Assembly (NCBI RefSeq): GCF_958299795.1
Contig: NC_133204.1
Coordinates: 42,584,823 to 42,648,822 of the forward strand
Reading direction: 5' to 3'
From: Porites lutea
Taxonomy: Eukaryota; Cnidaria; Anthozoa; Scleractinia; Poritidae
DNA: 64,000 nucleotides
In this document: piece after piece, positions 33,324 to 44,297 of the stretch
Layout of the letters: every line of letters begins with the position of its first letter
Numbering within the stretch: position 1 is the first letter of the stretch
The notes under the pieces: generated by a model
The model's database searches: none
What the model saw: only the letters and a program-made list of their open reading frames with translations
What the model was told of the DNA's origin: nothing
Made by a program: the position numbers and the translations under genes

Positions 33324-33705
33324 ATTTTATATAAGTGCACTCAATGTTTGTTATCGTGTTTTTTTTTAGCCTTAATTAGCCTAGGCCAAATTTATTCCTA
33401 TGGTTCAACTAACAGGGGCAATGAATAGAGCATTGTACAGTATATGGACCAGAGCATGCTATATATCCTAACAGCTGACACAAAGTTAAGGTTTTCAACG
33501 AGCTAAAGACTAATTTCTTTGAGAGTTTTAAACTAAGTTTCAAGTGAAACGTGCTTAGCATGATTATTTTATTGATGTTCTCTTTTCTGACATTTTATCA
33601 TCTAACCATTTGATACATATGTACATTGTACCATTTCAAAATTTGGCTCTAGTTTTCAGGTAAAAAAAGGTAAGATTCTGGACCGTCATTCAGTCTTATC
33701 TTGTC

Positions 33706-34057
33706 CATCCTCGGAGACCCAGGGGCAGATAGTGGGGGCAAGGGAAGGTCTAAACAGGCGGAAAAATAAGGCACGAAGAAAAGTAAAGAACGACGAGGAG
33801 AGCCCCTGGGGACAATGTCTTACTAGACCAGTTCTAAACGGTCGCCGCCGTTCTGGCTTCTGATTGGTGCCAGAAAAACACAAGTTTTCTGGTACCAATC
33901 GGAAGCCAGATTGGCGGCGATCGTTTGGAACTGGTCCGGTAAGACATTGTCCCCAGGGGCTCTTCTCGCCGTTCTTTACTTTTCTTTTGTGCCATATTTT
34001 CCCGCCTGTTTAGACTTTCCCTCGCCCCCACTATCTGCCCCTGGGTCTCCGAGGATG
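33706..34057. mobile_element. Mutator-type foldback element, heparanase 2 intron 1
   Basis: 352 bp, almost entirely two reverse-complementary arms starting CATCCTCGGAGACCCAGGGG. Flanking 9-mers TATCTTGTC and TATCTTGCC (33697-33705, 34058-34066) differ at one base. Gene 1 intron 1 continues across the matching point without it. The same family occurs at 44298-45410 and 49311-49497. Confidence 0.8.
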
Positions 34058-34569
34058 TATCTTGCCATAAATTGCATACTTCTTTTAGACCTGTCAAAAT
34101 TTATTTCCTTTCTTGTCACTTTTAGAACCTAACCTCTTTGACGATTTCAATAAGTCACTGCCTCCAGAAGATCTGGCAAATGACTTCCACACCTTACGGG
34201 AAATTCTCAAGAGTAGCCCTCAGTTTGGAAATTTTCTAGTTGGCCCTGATGTTACCCGGATTCATGAGAACTCCAAAAGTGCAAGCTACCTTCAAAGGTA
34301 ATTGAGTCAGTACACCTTAGACTGGTTAGGGTCCTAATAAAGATGAGTAGATCAGAGATCCTTATCTTTGATTAACTAATCGAGCTTATAGAAGACACTT
34401 AGATCTATAACAGAAGAGTCTTCCTGAAACAGGTGAAATAACATTACTCCAAAAATTGTATTGAGTGACTTATCAACCTAGTACATCCGCAGATTTGGGG
34501 TGGTCTACTAAAAGAAATTGAGTGTCAACTGTATTTAGCACGAAAGTACTGATTGGAGACACTATTTTT

Positions 34570-34725
34570 ACGTCTCCTACTGGAGATGGACCGCCATTTT
34601 ACGTGGTCATCCGAGCCACGCGAAGGTCTAGCCATTTGCGGGCCAAAGGCAGTACCTTCATTTGTCAGTTATTTTAAGACCCTGACTGAGTTTTGGTCCA
34701 GCCCCGGAAAATCGGAACCTTATCT
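34570..34725 (-). mobile_element. SINE-like fragment, heparanase 2 intron 2
   Basis: On the minus strand GGGTCTTAAAATAACTGAC, then CGCAAATGGCTAGACC, match the body of the element at 58741-58925. The tRNA-like head is missing. Ends are uncertain. Confidence 0.5.
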
Positions 34726-35689
34726 ATTTTCCATTTCATTCTTTTCCACTGTTTAGTTTTGTCTCAGGTGCTAAAGATGTCATAGACGCAGTCACGTGGC
34801 ACCAGTAAGTGTTGCATTGTTTGCTACTAGGCGGCTTTCTGTTACATTTATTTTAATTTTTCCCCCCGGGTTTACAGTGTAAAGCGCATCGTCTGTGAAA
34901 TCATGCCACACATTCCAACCAATTTTGCCACGCAAATTTACCAATCAGAGACTGACTTGCTTTACAAGAGGGACTGGTACTTCTACTCAGTTACTTTTTT
35001 ATAATATATTCCAATTTTAAAGTCTCTAGTCTTGTAGACTAAAAGGAAAACAAGGATGTGGTAGAAAGTAGATTACAAAATAGCCGGTCTCTTTCTCAAA
35101 TCGCTCCTAGTAAAGTGCAAAGCGCCGAAAGGATAGAATCGGATTCGACGCTCACTTGCCTACGACCGGTCTCTTTTTCCGATTTCACTTCTTGCTTTTA
35201 TCGGTCTCGTTCCAGACCTTTCGTTTGACAATTTCTCGTAACTTGGCTAACTCAAAAATTACGGTTTTTGTGTGGTTCAAGTGGAAATAGGAATCTACAT
35301 GTTTTGAAGTTCCCCTGGGTGTAATTAGAAGGATATATATGCCGTCAAATGTGTCACGCCTGTGTTTTTAGGTACTACCTCGATAAAAGAAATTGCACTG
35401 AGAAGGATTTTTATAATCCAAATGTACTGGACAAATTCCTGCGTGAGCTGGAGGCAGCCAATGATGTCTTGGATAAAACAGCTCCAGGCATACCAAGGTG
35501 GATGGGGGAGACTGGTAGTGCTTTTGGTGGGGGAGCTCCTGGATTGTCTGACAGATATGTTGCAGGCTTTATGTAAGTGGGCTTCTAGTAATTTGTAGTA
35601 TGTTCTGCCCTAAAGTCAGTGCTTATGTTTGAGAAAAACCTGAGAATGACGGTTTTCTTTCTTAAGTCAGTAAGGACCTTACGAACCTA

Positions 35690-35860
35690 CGAAGGCGACG
35701 ACAACGTCAGAAAAAAGTAATAGATTTAATGAGCAAAACAACAACTCTGCACGTTCATTACGCTTTTTTGTAAATTTCTTTGCCGTCACCGCTTAACTAC
35801 GACCTGAAATAACCAAATTTAAAGTTTCCTTAGGAACGGGAAAGGCAAGGTGATAAATTC
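35690..35860 (+). repeat. dispersed repeat with GAGCAAAACAACAACT phrase
   Basis: Lies in heparanase 2 intron 4 and matches pieces near 13330-13470, 45490-45600 and 49040-49170 (the last two in the duplicated receptor spacers). Full ends were not resolved. Confidence 0.45.
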
Positions 35861-36680
35861 TACCTCCTCTGTCGGAACTTGGACACGGTCCCCTCTCTTC
35901 AGCTCCAACCTCAATTCCATTCTTTTAAATAACAGGGCGACTTGGAATAATTGCCAAATAGTTTGAAAGGATGCGGGTTTACCATGTCAATAAGGACTGA
36001 GGTTTAGGATTATTTCCACCAGCTATTATACGCTCGAATCTCAGCTACTTTCAGCTACTGGGGTAGTCAAAAGGAAAGATTGACCATCCCAGGGAGATTC
36101 GAATCGTGGGCTACCCTTTACATTTCCGTTTCAAAGATTTAGGTGCCATACAGCTCTCCGTACTTTTAATGCAATGATATATTTTTCTTCTCAATCCTGG
36201 GAAAGACTCAGTTTGAATACGTCTCTTACAATTACTTAGCGGAAAATGAACACCAAATTACGTACTAGGGATGAAAGGGTCATGAGAATTGAAAACGTGA
36301 AAATCAATGCGTAACCTTCTCTTCGAAACTGACTCTGATTCCCAAGTGCAAATCAACTATTTCTTTCTTTTTATGGATACATTATTGTCTCGTATTTTAT
36401 CTATACTTATGGCATGATTCCTGGGTACCCCATTAATGTAAATATTATTATGCTTTCCAGGTGGCTTGACAAATTAGGACTCGCTGCTCGATTGGGCCAT
36501 GAAGTTGTTATTCGACAATCGTTTGTTAAAGGAAGCTATGCTTTACTTGATGAAGATTTGAATCCAAATCCTGTAATTACATGTACATATTTTGGTTAAG
36601 TTAAGTAACATATTTTCACATTAACCGTCTGATGACCCGCACCTATTTTTATTGTTCCTTCCGTCTTGCGAAGGATCTAA

Positions 36681-36892
36681 TAGCCGGCGTAGATGGCGGT
36701 ATTGTGTGGGTGCGAGATAAAAGTTTTGGCGGCGGAGCCGTGTTCCAATAAAAGGGAGTAGGGACGAGGCGGTTTCTCGCGACTTCGCCGCTCGTGACAG
36801 CTCCGCCGTCAAATCCCACTCGACTATATTACAACGGCTCCGCCGCCAAATCTCACTAAACTACTACACAATAACGCCAGCTACGCAGGCTA
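36681..36892. mobile_element. 212-bp Mutator-type MITE, heparanase 2 intron 5
   Basis: The ends TAGCCGGCGTAGATGGCGG and CAGCTACGCAGGCTA are flanked by perfect AGGATCTAA at 36672-36680 and 36893-36901. It is the complete member of the family seen as fragments at 1-60 and 3781-3910. Confidence 0.8.
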
Positions 36893-38621
36893 AGGATCTA
36901 ATAGGACTCATCGCCCTGTAGGCAGGATTCCCATCAAGAGATCAGTTATGAGACCCTTGTAAAGGGACAGTCTTACGAGAATTCAGTCTCCTAGGTTTTT
37001 GTGATAATTGCCCTACAATTTTGAATATACCCTCGTTTAAAATGGCTTTCATGAACAACAAGAAAAAGGAATAACTCGCCCTTATAAGTCTTTGGCAACT
37101 GCTCATCTACTCATCAACTCAACTTTTGGTTTTCTGGTACAAGCGGGTATGCAAACTTTGCCTCAGTTTGGTGCGTTTTAAGTACATAAGGAGTATAAAA
37201 CAAGTTACGTTTCTTTTTGGAGTGGGAGCTTCGATCCCAATATTTGCTATACTAGAAGGTGAGTTGGACAAACTGGACCAATCTGGTTGGTTAGATGCCA
37301 TGAAAACGTATACTGACTGGTTCCTAGAGCTGTCAGAAGAAATCCATCAGCCATAATTACTTTTACATACTTCGATCCTCTTGTTTGAAGCATCTCACTG
37401 GATCTGAACCCCGGGGGAGGTACTTGGATTAATTTCTGCTGGGTATGTGCCGTTGGCCTCTCAGGGCCCCTTCCTCATTATAGTCTATTCTGTGGCCAAT
37501 TATAGAGCCCACCTTAGTCACCTTTGGGAAAAGATGCAATTTTCTTGATCCCAATTTAGTCACTTCCTACTTTTATGAATTGACCCATTTTTTAGATTGA
37601 ACGAAGAACACTTTACTTTTCGTCTACAGTACAAACATTCTGTTACGTTTGCTAACCATAAATATGAAGAACTGTAGGCATGTGCTACTTCAAAAAATCC
37701 GATAATGTGCGACCCCATTTTAGTAACTCTATTGAAAAAGCGACCCCAATACGGTCGATCCAGTCGTGAAAATTCGACCCTATCCAGCGGCACGTCCCCT
37801 TTAGCCTCTTAAAGGAAGTACCGTCCCTTGGGATCTGAACTGACGTTTATGGTTAACAATGCCAATCTGTTTATGATCTCAGCATTTTTTCGCTTTCTTA
37901 CGTATGTTCTAGGATTATTGGTTGTCTTTGTTATATAAGAGGCTTGTTGGGGTGAAAGTCCTAGAAGTAGAAGGTGGGACAAAAGACAAGCGAAAGACCC
38001 GTGTATACGCTCACTGTGCTAACAGGTATAAAACACGTTAAAAAAAATATTTTTATTATTTTTAGATAAACGATTGAAGCAGAAAAAAGCTCTTAGTTTT
38101 CTGACCAACACTCCCTATGTGAGACGTATCTTTACTACACTTATGTCTGGCCATAAAAGGCCAGGCTTGCCAGTGAACAGTAATTTCAGACTTTTAATTG
38201 CTTCAGGAAATATCCTGTTGGAGCTGTCACCCTTCTTGTTCTGAATGTTCACGATCATGATCCAGTTAGCCTTAAACTTACTGGTAGCCTCAAAGGAAAA
38301 GATGTGGAAGAGTATCTTCTGAGGACGGAAAACAGTGACCTCACGTCGAAGTAAGTAAAACGTCTAAATGACTGTTTAATGTTATTGAGCTTTCTGATTT
38401 GTGTTCAAGAAGTCGGGATCATTGCCTAAGGTGTGGATATCCCGGCCATTATAGACATGAAGGCATACACAGTCAAGTCTCGCTTAACGGACATATTTAT
38501 ATAGAGAAATAAGACGCACACCTTCCTAAAAGGACAACTAGAGTTTGTCTGAAGATGACCACCGTACAGGCTGTCGAAACGTCAGCCACTGTCAGCAACA
38601 GTCCTATTCTAGCCGTAGTTG

Positions 38622-38766
38622 CATGTTCAAAGGATGAGTCATACGCTATCCAGCAGATCCAGTGGATGGTCCAGTTGGTTTCCCCAATACCCAATCCGCT
38701 GGATAGTGATCTATCTGGTGGATAGCGCTTGAGCTTTTGAACGACTGGGGCCAGTATTGCACTCAT
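38622..38766. mobile_element. GCTATCCA palindromic MITE, heparanase 2 intron 7
   Basis: Repeated GCTATCCA/TGGATAGC phrases with a TTCAAA terminus at left and its complement at right. Same family as 46757-46935 and 52731-52890. Preceded near 38550-38615 by a fragment related to 2726-2960. Confidence 0.55.
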
Positions 38767-38916
38767 CCAGACATCATATCTTATTCCGCAAATTAGTAAG
38801 GACCTAAAGAGTTGGCCATTGTCGCTAGTTTTTCAGGTCTCTTTGACGCTTTTTAAGGCGGACACCTCCCAAAAACGGATACTTATTAGTGTCGGTCTTA
38901 TTGCTGTCTATCTTAA

Positions 38917-39132
38917 GGTTGATTTCCACTGTCGCGTTCTAATTTTTTACGTGCGTACGCGCGTTAATAAAACAGAGACAATGTATGAAAGGTCACGCGT
39001 AAACGTAAAAGTTGAACCTCGCTCAACTTTCACGTTTACCGGGGGCCTTTCATACATTGCCTCTATTTCATTTATGCATGTAAATTTTACGTGCGTTCGC
39101 ACGGAAAAATACGCGATAGTGGAAATCAACCC
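38917..39132. mobile_element. TTAA-flanked MITE, first of a tandem pair
   Basis: The ends GGTTGATTTCCACTGTCGCG and CGCGATAGTGGAAATCAACC are flanked by TTAA at 38913-38916 and 39133-39136. The interior is a near-palindrome around CCTCGCTCAAC. It lies in heparanase 2 intron 7. Confidence 0.7.
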
Positions 39133-39136
39133 TTAA

Positions 39137-39395
39137 GGCTGATTTGCACTGACGCGTTTTGGCTACGCACGTTAACGCACGTTACCTTTAATCATGTAAA
39201 TAAAATAGAGGCGAGATATAAAGTGTTGAATAAAGTAAAAAAAAAAAAATAAAGTGTTCAATTTAACGTTAAGTTAAACGAGGTTCTACTTTTACGCTTA
39301 CATGCGGCCTTTGATACATTGCCTGTATTTTATTTGCGAACGTAAATTTTACGCGCGTACGCACGTAAAAATTACGCGACAGTGGAAATCAACCC
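39137..39395. mobile_element. TTAA-flanked MITE, second of a tandem pair
   Basis: Begins GGCTGATTTGCACTGACGCG immediately after the TTAA shared with the first copy and ends ACGCGACAGTGGAAATCAACC. The right flank is not TTAA (TCGG), so this copy is older or damaged at that end. Lies in heparanase 2 intron 7. Confidence 0.6.
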
Positions 39396-39721
39396 TCGGA
39401 GAGAACTGGCTGCAGAATAACACACAAACTAATATAGAGTATACATGATGTAACTAACGCGTCCAAATTGTCACAAAGATAGGTAAGGAAACCGGGATTT
39501 CAATACGAAAGCCTGTCCTTCTGCAGGGCTCAGTTAAGGTTGCCTTTAATTTTGTTAACAGGACAGTGAGACTGAATGGAAAAGTGCTTAAACTTGTGGA
39601 TGACCACACCTTTCCCGATCTTAATCCTGTGATTGTGCCAGGAGATAAACCCCTCATTCTTCCGCCTATGACGTTTGGGTTCTACGTCATCCCAGGAGCT
39701 TCTGCCAGTGGATGCAGTTAA

Positions 39722-42330
39722 TGTCACTTATTGGAAGCGGACAGTTTATTTGACAAATGTAAACTATAGACTAAACTTTCATTGACCATGGATACATGTT
39801 AACGAATGGGATCCGCAGGCAAACCAAAACAACACAGTTTCACTGGAAGTGGGACTCAGTGAAACGTTATGCTGGTTAATCAGTGCATCGTGGACACAGC
39901 CTAGAAGTGAAAAGAAAAACAAACAGCAACAACAACAACAACAAAAACAGTCATCCTCTGGTTTCTTAGCTTTTGGTCATTTAATTTGTCAAATTACGAA
40001 GAGTTTGTCTCTGGCTTTTTTTGACAGAGTTTAACACGATTATGGGTCTTTTTGCTCAGTTCTACACAGCACTGACCGTTTGCTGAAGAGGGACCCTGCA
40101 CGAAGGACTTCAACGTGTCCAAATAAACTGTCAACCCTTCAAACCCTAAGATCAAAATTTGAATTCTCGTGTGTTGCCCCTATTCATTTCCTACAGAAGT
40201 AGTGGGGAGAAGTTGATAAGATATCAAGCAAATTCACCTTGTGTGATAATATCTGTAATTATCATGACCACTCTGTTTTTACAAAACATTGATATTACAA
40301 GGAGAAATTTGATGCTGATCACTCTTAGGGCTTAAGGGGTTAAGCTTGATGTTTGTCGCAGCGTTTGCGGATGAAATTCGAAAGATGTTGAGTAGCAAGT
40401 TTCACGCTTTCGTTAGTAAGCGCAAGGTGGTCAGAGACCTGTGAATAAGGTGGAGGACTTGAAGACGAAACGTCAGTTTCTTCTGATATGTGTTGTTGTC
40501 GACTTGCTAAGGGCGATGTTACACCCACAGAAAGATATTTCAGTTGCAACGAAGATTGTTAGCACAACACAACATTGTAAGTCGACCCTGCACGTCTGTT
40601 TTGGTCAGTGGTTCAAACTTTAAAACGCAATTTTTGCGCAGGAAATTGATTTGTTGTATAGTTTTTATGTTGTAAGTTTTTGAACCAGCTTGCAATAGCG
40701 ACTTGAAACCCTGTGCTGCTCTACAATCGTCGTCATAGTCCGGTCAAAAGCGTCTCGTAAACACCGTCAGCTAGACCTCTATGTGTCTTATCTATCAAAT
40801 CGTGCGAGACTTGTCTTTGCTCTGTTTTTTTTTTTCGGTTATTGGAGAAGAAAAAAATAAGGTTAATAACTCAAGGTAAAATAGACTGATCAAGGAAATC
40901 TATTTTGGAGTTTAGTTTATTGTTTGGTCGTTTCAAGTTGCGTAATTATAAGCAGCAACGCCCTGATGCTGCTGTTGTTTGAGTGGCAAGAACAAAGCAG
41001 GAGCTCATGCGTAATTTGGTTTTGTTATTTTAGATACGAAATACTGATAAGGTCTTCTTATATATCTGAATTCTTTGGATAGTATGATTGTTACGTCGTA
41101 TGCTAAATTTTCTCTTCTACGGCTATAGTATTTTTGATAAAGGGGTTAGTTTCTAAAGAAACTCATTTTATTGCGTCGGTGTGAAACGTAAAAGTTTGGT
41201 GTGTGTGTTGGTTTTATTGCCAGACTTTGCCACCGGCCAGAGATTACTAGGCTTGTACTTTTAAAGCTCATTTCATAAAACCAATTTGCGTATATTGGCC
41301 TTATGTTGTTGTTTTTCTGTTCTCTTCTGCGTGACTTGAATGAGGGACGTGATATATTAAGTCGGATATGACGTTCTAGCCGAATGTATCGATATCTCGG
41401 ATATTTTGCTTTTCTTGCACGTAAACTATATAAACCTCCTGCTGAAAGTCTTACCTCACCATTCATTAAAAAAAAAAAAAAAAAAAAAAATAGTATAGTT
41501 ATTTTTAGACATGACCTTGCTTACTTCCTTCCTCATTTTTTTAAATATTTTATTATGAAACAATATATACATGCACATTCAAAAACATCCTAAAACGGTA
41601 ACATTACATAGCTTTCCTTTTCGTCGCTAAACTGAATGTACGATCTGCCTGAGAACAACTTATACTAAATCGGATGAATTGCACCAGAAAAAGAAACAAA
41701 AAACGGGCTAGTTGCCTAAAAATCCTTATACTGCTTATAGTTTTATTGTTTAGTTGTTAACTAGAGTAAGTTATCTCACAACTTACTTTAATTAACTCAA
41801 CTGGAAACTTGAATTTAAAGCCATCAGTATTCTGTGTATATTATACAGTGTATGCCTCCGAAAAGGTTGTTCAAATTTTCTGGCGAAGACATACTAGAAA
41901 AAGATAGAAACAACTACTTGCAAGCGAAAAAAGTTGAAATAAAATTTTGTTCGAATTTCATCAGCGGTGTAAAATGAGATTCACGTTACTGTAACAGAAA
42001 TTAAAGTTGTTTCGTGTTCCCAAGAGAGTTGTAATGGCCAGGAGGCCTAGTCCCTCATCCCTATTCAGATAGGGTTTCCTTTGTTTGATAGCTTTGGTCA
42101 TTGATGGTGTGATTTTCGTCAGTTAAAACTTCATTTTGTGGCCTAAGTTATGACCCGTTGCCCAGCATTGCTCAAAAACGGCAAATAATCAAGTTTTACG
42201 GGATTGCTGTAGTTCCTTGATCTAAGGTAAGGGAATCTGGCGGTCTTATGAGTCATAAGACAAGTGACTTGCTTCTTTCCTCAGTCACTGTGTTTACACT
42301 AGTAATTGTTCCTTTCTTTAGTCGTTGTGT
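39722..42330. other. spacer between heparanase 2 and receptor A
   Basis: No supportable gene. It holds AATAAA at 40122-40127, a candidate poly(A) signal for heparanase 2, a CAA-rich microsatellite near 39910-39950 and a run of about 22 A at 41467-41490. The last few hundred bases should hold the 3' untranslated region of receptor A. Open frames here lack recognisable domains. Confidence 0.45.
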
Positions 42331-43320
42331 TTACACTAGCGCCTCTTCTTGTTGATTGGTGGAAGAGGTGTTTGCGGATTGAGACACAGTCACATTAACG
42401 TCATATGATCCTCGCCTTGGAGTGTGCCGCCTCAGGAGTCTTTTTAATACAACCTTAAGATTTCCACCAAAGTACCCATAAAGCAATGGATCTAATGCAG
42501 CATTTAGGCATATCAGAAGTTGGGATGCCCTCCAGACGAGATCGGGGGAAGCTAAGTGAAAGTAAATTAGTGTTCGTGTGATCATGAAGGGAGACCAGCA
42601 AATAACAAAAGCTATAGTTAAAGCTGCGAGTGTTTTGGCAACTTTCTTGTGTTTTCGATTTGACGCTTCACTGGAAGAGCTTTGTCTTGGCATTGCTCTA
42701 TCTCGAAGCGCGCGGTAAATACGGGTTTGTGCTACTATCATATATAACAACGGGAGAAAAAAGAAGAAAGCTCCGTGTAAACTATAGTATATTTGTCGGC
42801 CTTTATTCCCCCATGATGTATTAACGCAAACAATGTTTCCTTTGTCACGTATTTCGACGCGGTAGATGAAGATCAAAGGTGAACAAACAGCGAAGCACAA
42901 GATCCAGATTAGTGCCAATGTTGCGTATATTTTCTGTGACATATCCTTATTTCTTGCATTGAAATCCAAAGGGTTAGCCACGGCCCTTAGTCTCTGATAA
43001 CTAATTACCACAAGGGTACTGATGGAAGTCGTGTAGGTTGCCTCGATGACAAATCCCTGAAGTTTACAAGTATTGTCACCGCCTACCCACTTCCAGAAAA
43101 AGCCAATGATGTTGAAAATTGTAAGAAATATGAATACGAGATCCGCACAAGCTAAATTTGCCACAAACCACGTAAAAGTGTGATATTTTTTCTTCCTGAT
43201 TGTCTTGTAACAGTTTCTTATGACCCAAGTATTACCAACAATTGCCAAGATGAAAACAGTGCTGTAAAATATACAAAGGAAGACTATTATGGCGAGCGGG
43301 AAACCGTCGCTATCAGCCAT
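42331..43320 (-). CDS. orphan class A GPCR, receptor A of the cluster
   Basis: Intronless receptor of 329 residues with seven membrane segments. Landmarks: N30 (VGN) in TM1, D60 (NLACAD) in TM2, C85 at TM3, which should pair with C165 in the second extracellular loop (IVCVNTSW), W139 in TM4, P190 in TM5, CWSP at 241-244 in TM6 and D277-P-L-L-Y281 in TM7. The TM3 boundary reads SYQRLRAV, so the DRY motif is Q109-R110-L111. A short basic tail follows. A plasma-membrane G-protein-coupled receptor role is inferred from class; the ligand is unknown. The first 155 residues are nearly identical to receptor B, while TM5 to the tail differs from all other members (for example NAALDPLLYGYF). A 60-codon upstream frame overlaps its start. 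Confidence 0.93.
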   Translation of the reverse strand: MADSDGFPLAIIVFLCIFYSTVFILAIVGNTWVIRNCYKTIRKKKYHTFTWFVANLACADLVFIFLTIFNIIGFFWKWVGGDNTCKLQGFVIEATYTTSISTLVVISYQRLRAVANPLDFNARNKDMSQKIYATLALIWILCFAVCSPLIFIYRVEIRDKGNIVCVNTSWGNKGRQIYYSLHGAFFFFLPLLYMIVAQTRIYRALRDRAMPRQSSSSEASNRKHKKVAKTLAALTIAFVICWSPFMITRTLIYFHLASPDLVWRASQLLICLNAALDPLLYGYFGGNLKVVLKRLLRRHTPRRGSYDVNVTVSQSANTSSTNQQEEALV

Positions 43321-43495
43321 GGCTCATCAGTAACAAACGCGACAGCGTTCTAGAACGAACAGTGGTCGTGCTGAAATCACGATGAATAACGTGTTTTTGC
43401 GAGTCGTATATCGTTGACGTGTTTCCGGAAAGACTAACAACACAATATTGCAATCTATTTTGATTTCTGAAGGTTAATAATACTCGAAGTTTCAA
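43313..43495 (-). promoter_or_regulatory. upstream ORF overlapping the receptor A start
   Basis: A 60-codon frame (MKLRVLLTF...LLLMSHG) ends with TGA inside the receptor's first codons: ATGAGCCATGGCTGA contains both the last uORF codons and the main ATG. Receptor B has the same frame with about four residue changes. If transcribed, it would make translation of the receptor depend on leaky scanning or reinitiation. Confidence 0.4.
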
Positions 43496-43742
43496 TATAA
43501 GCTGGTTTGAAAGAAGCTTAACTTAAAACGATATTTAAAGTTGAAAATTAAGTAAAAACAAATGGAAATTTAACCTGTCAAGTAAAAACAATTTGAAATT
43601 TAACCTGTTAGACTTAGGATCATTAATTAAAAGAGTATTAGTAGTCTTAATTTAATTCAGGCTATTGGGTCGCTATTTAACACATAAATACGTTTTTAAC
43701 TAATTGCCACAAAGATAGGGTGGCGGAAGATCGCGTTGTGTA

Positions 43743-44123
43743 AGGGGCACCCGGCGTCAGTGTTTGGAAAATATCTGTTCGGAAGACGATTTGAGATCTA
43801 GAATTTTCGGAACGTTTTCGTAAAATTTCTAGCTTGCCTGCCTCTCCTAGGATTTTCGAACGTCTAAAAAATGGTATAATTGCCCATTTTTAATGGATTC
43901 TTACCCTTAAAAGGTCACCTAGAATTGTCGGGAGCCTTTTTTCTGGCTGAAATTTTCGAAAAGGTACGTTTTGATCGCTATAATTTTCGAATCACCAGAC
44001 TTTCAGCTAGGAAATCCGAACAGATGAAAAATGTTTAGGGGATAAAAATATGCCTTTATCTACCGTTTAAATACTGAAATACGTTTAACAATGTTTTGAA
44101 CCATATTCTCGTTGGGTGCCCCT
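43743..44123 (+). mobile_element. hAT-type element upstream of receptor A, copy 4 of 5
   Basis: Same family as 7403-7803, with ends AGGGGCACCCGG and GTTGGGTGCCCCT and imperfect flanking 8-mers GTTGTGTA and GTTGTCTT. The copy at 48491-48843 sits at the equivalent place upstream of receptor B, so this insertion predates the A/B spacer duplication. Confidence 0.7.
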
Positions 44124-44297
44124 GTTGTCTTCTGTGCTATCAGTAGACTAGTACGAACTGTTAAAATTAAGCAACCACAACGACGACGGCAGTCAGCAAA
44201 ACCTGTCTCCTGAACAAATGAATTTGCGTTCTTTCAAACTCTAGATCCTCCATATCCTCTATTGCCAAGTGAAATTGGTTTCTTATTGACTCCATCC

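Larger units (their letters stand above)
32405..39721 (+). pseudogene. heparanase-like gene 2 (GH79), frame broken in exon 1
   Basis: Tandem paralogue of the gene at 22287. Exons: 32405-32967, 34126-34297, 34757-34804, 35372-35572, 36461-36572, 37913-38025, 38207-38350 and 39562-39721, with the same sizes and phases as gene 1 apart from exon 1 and the absence of exon 2b. Acid E is in WELGNEPN across the exon 1/2 junction, nucleophile in WMGETGSAFGGG; both kept. Start chosen at MAYFGIIF, in line with gene 1; an in-frame ATG also lies at 32366. Exon 1 has a 4-nt insertion at 32630-32633 relative to gene 1 (CATTAATTGG against CATTGG), giving TAA at 32630 and a frameshift. Downstream exons and splice sites look intact, so the loss is recent, polymorphic, or a sequence error. 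The linker is missing as in gene 1. Confidence 0.8.
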
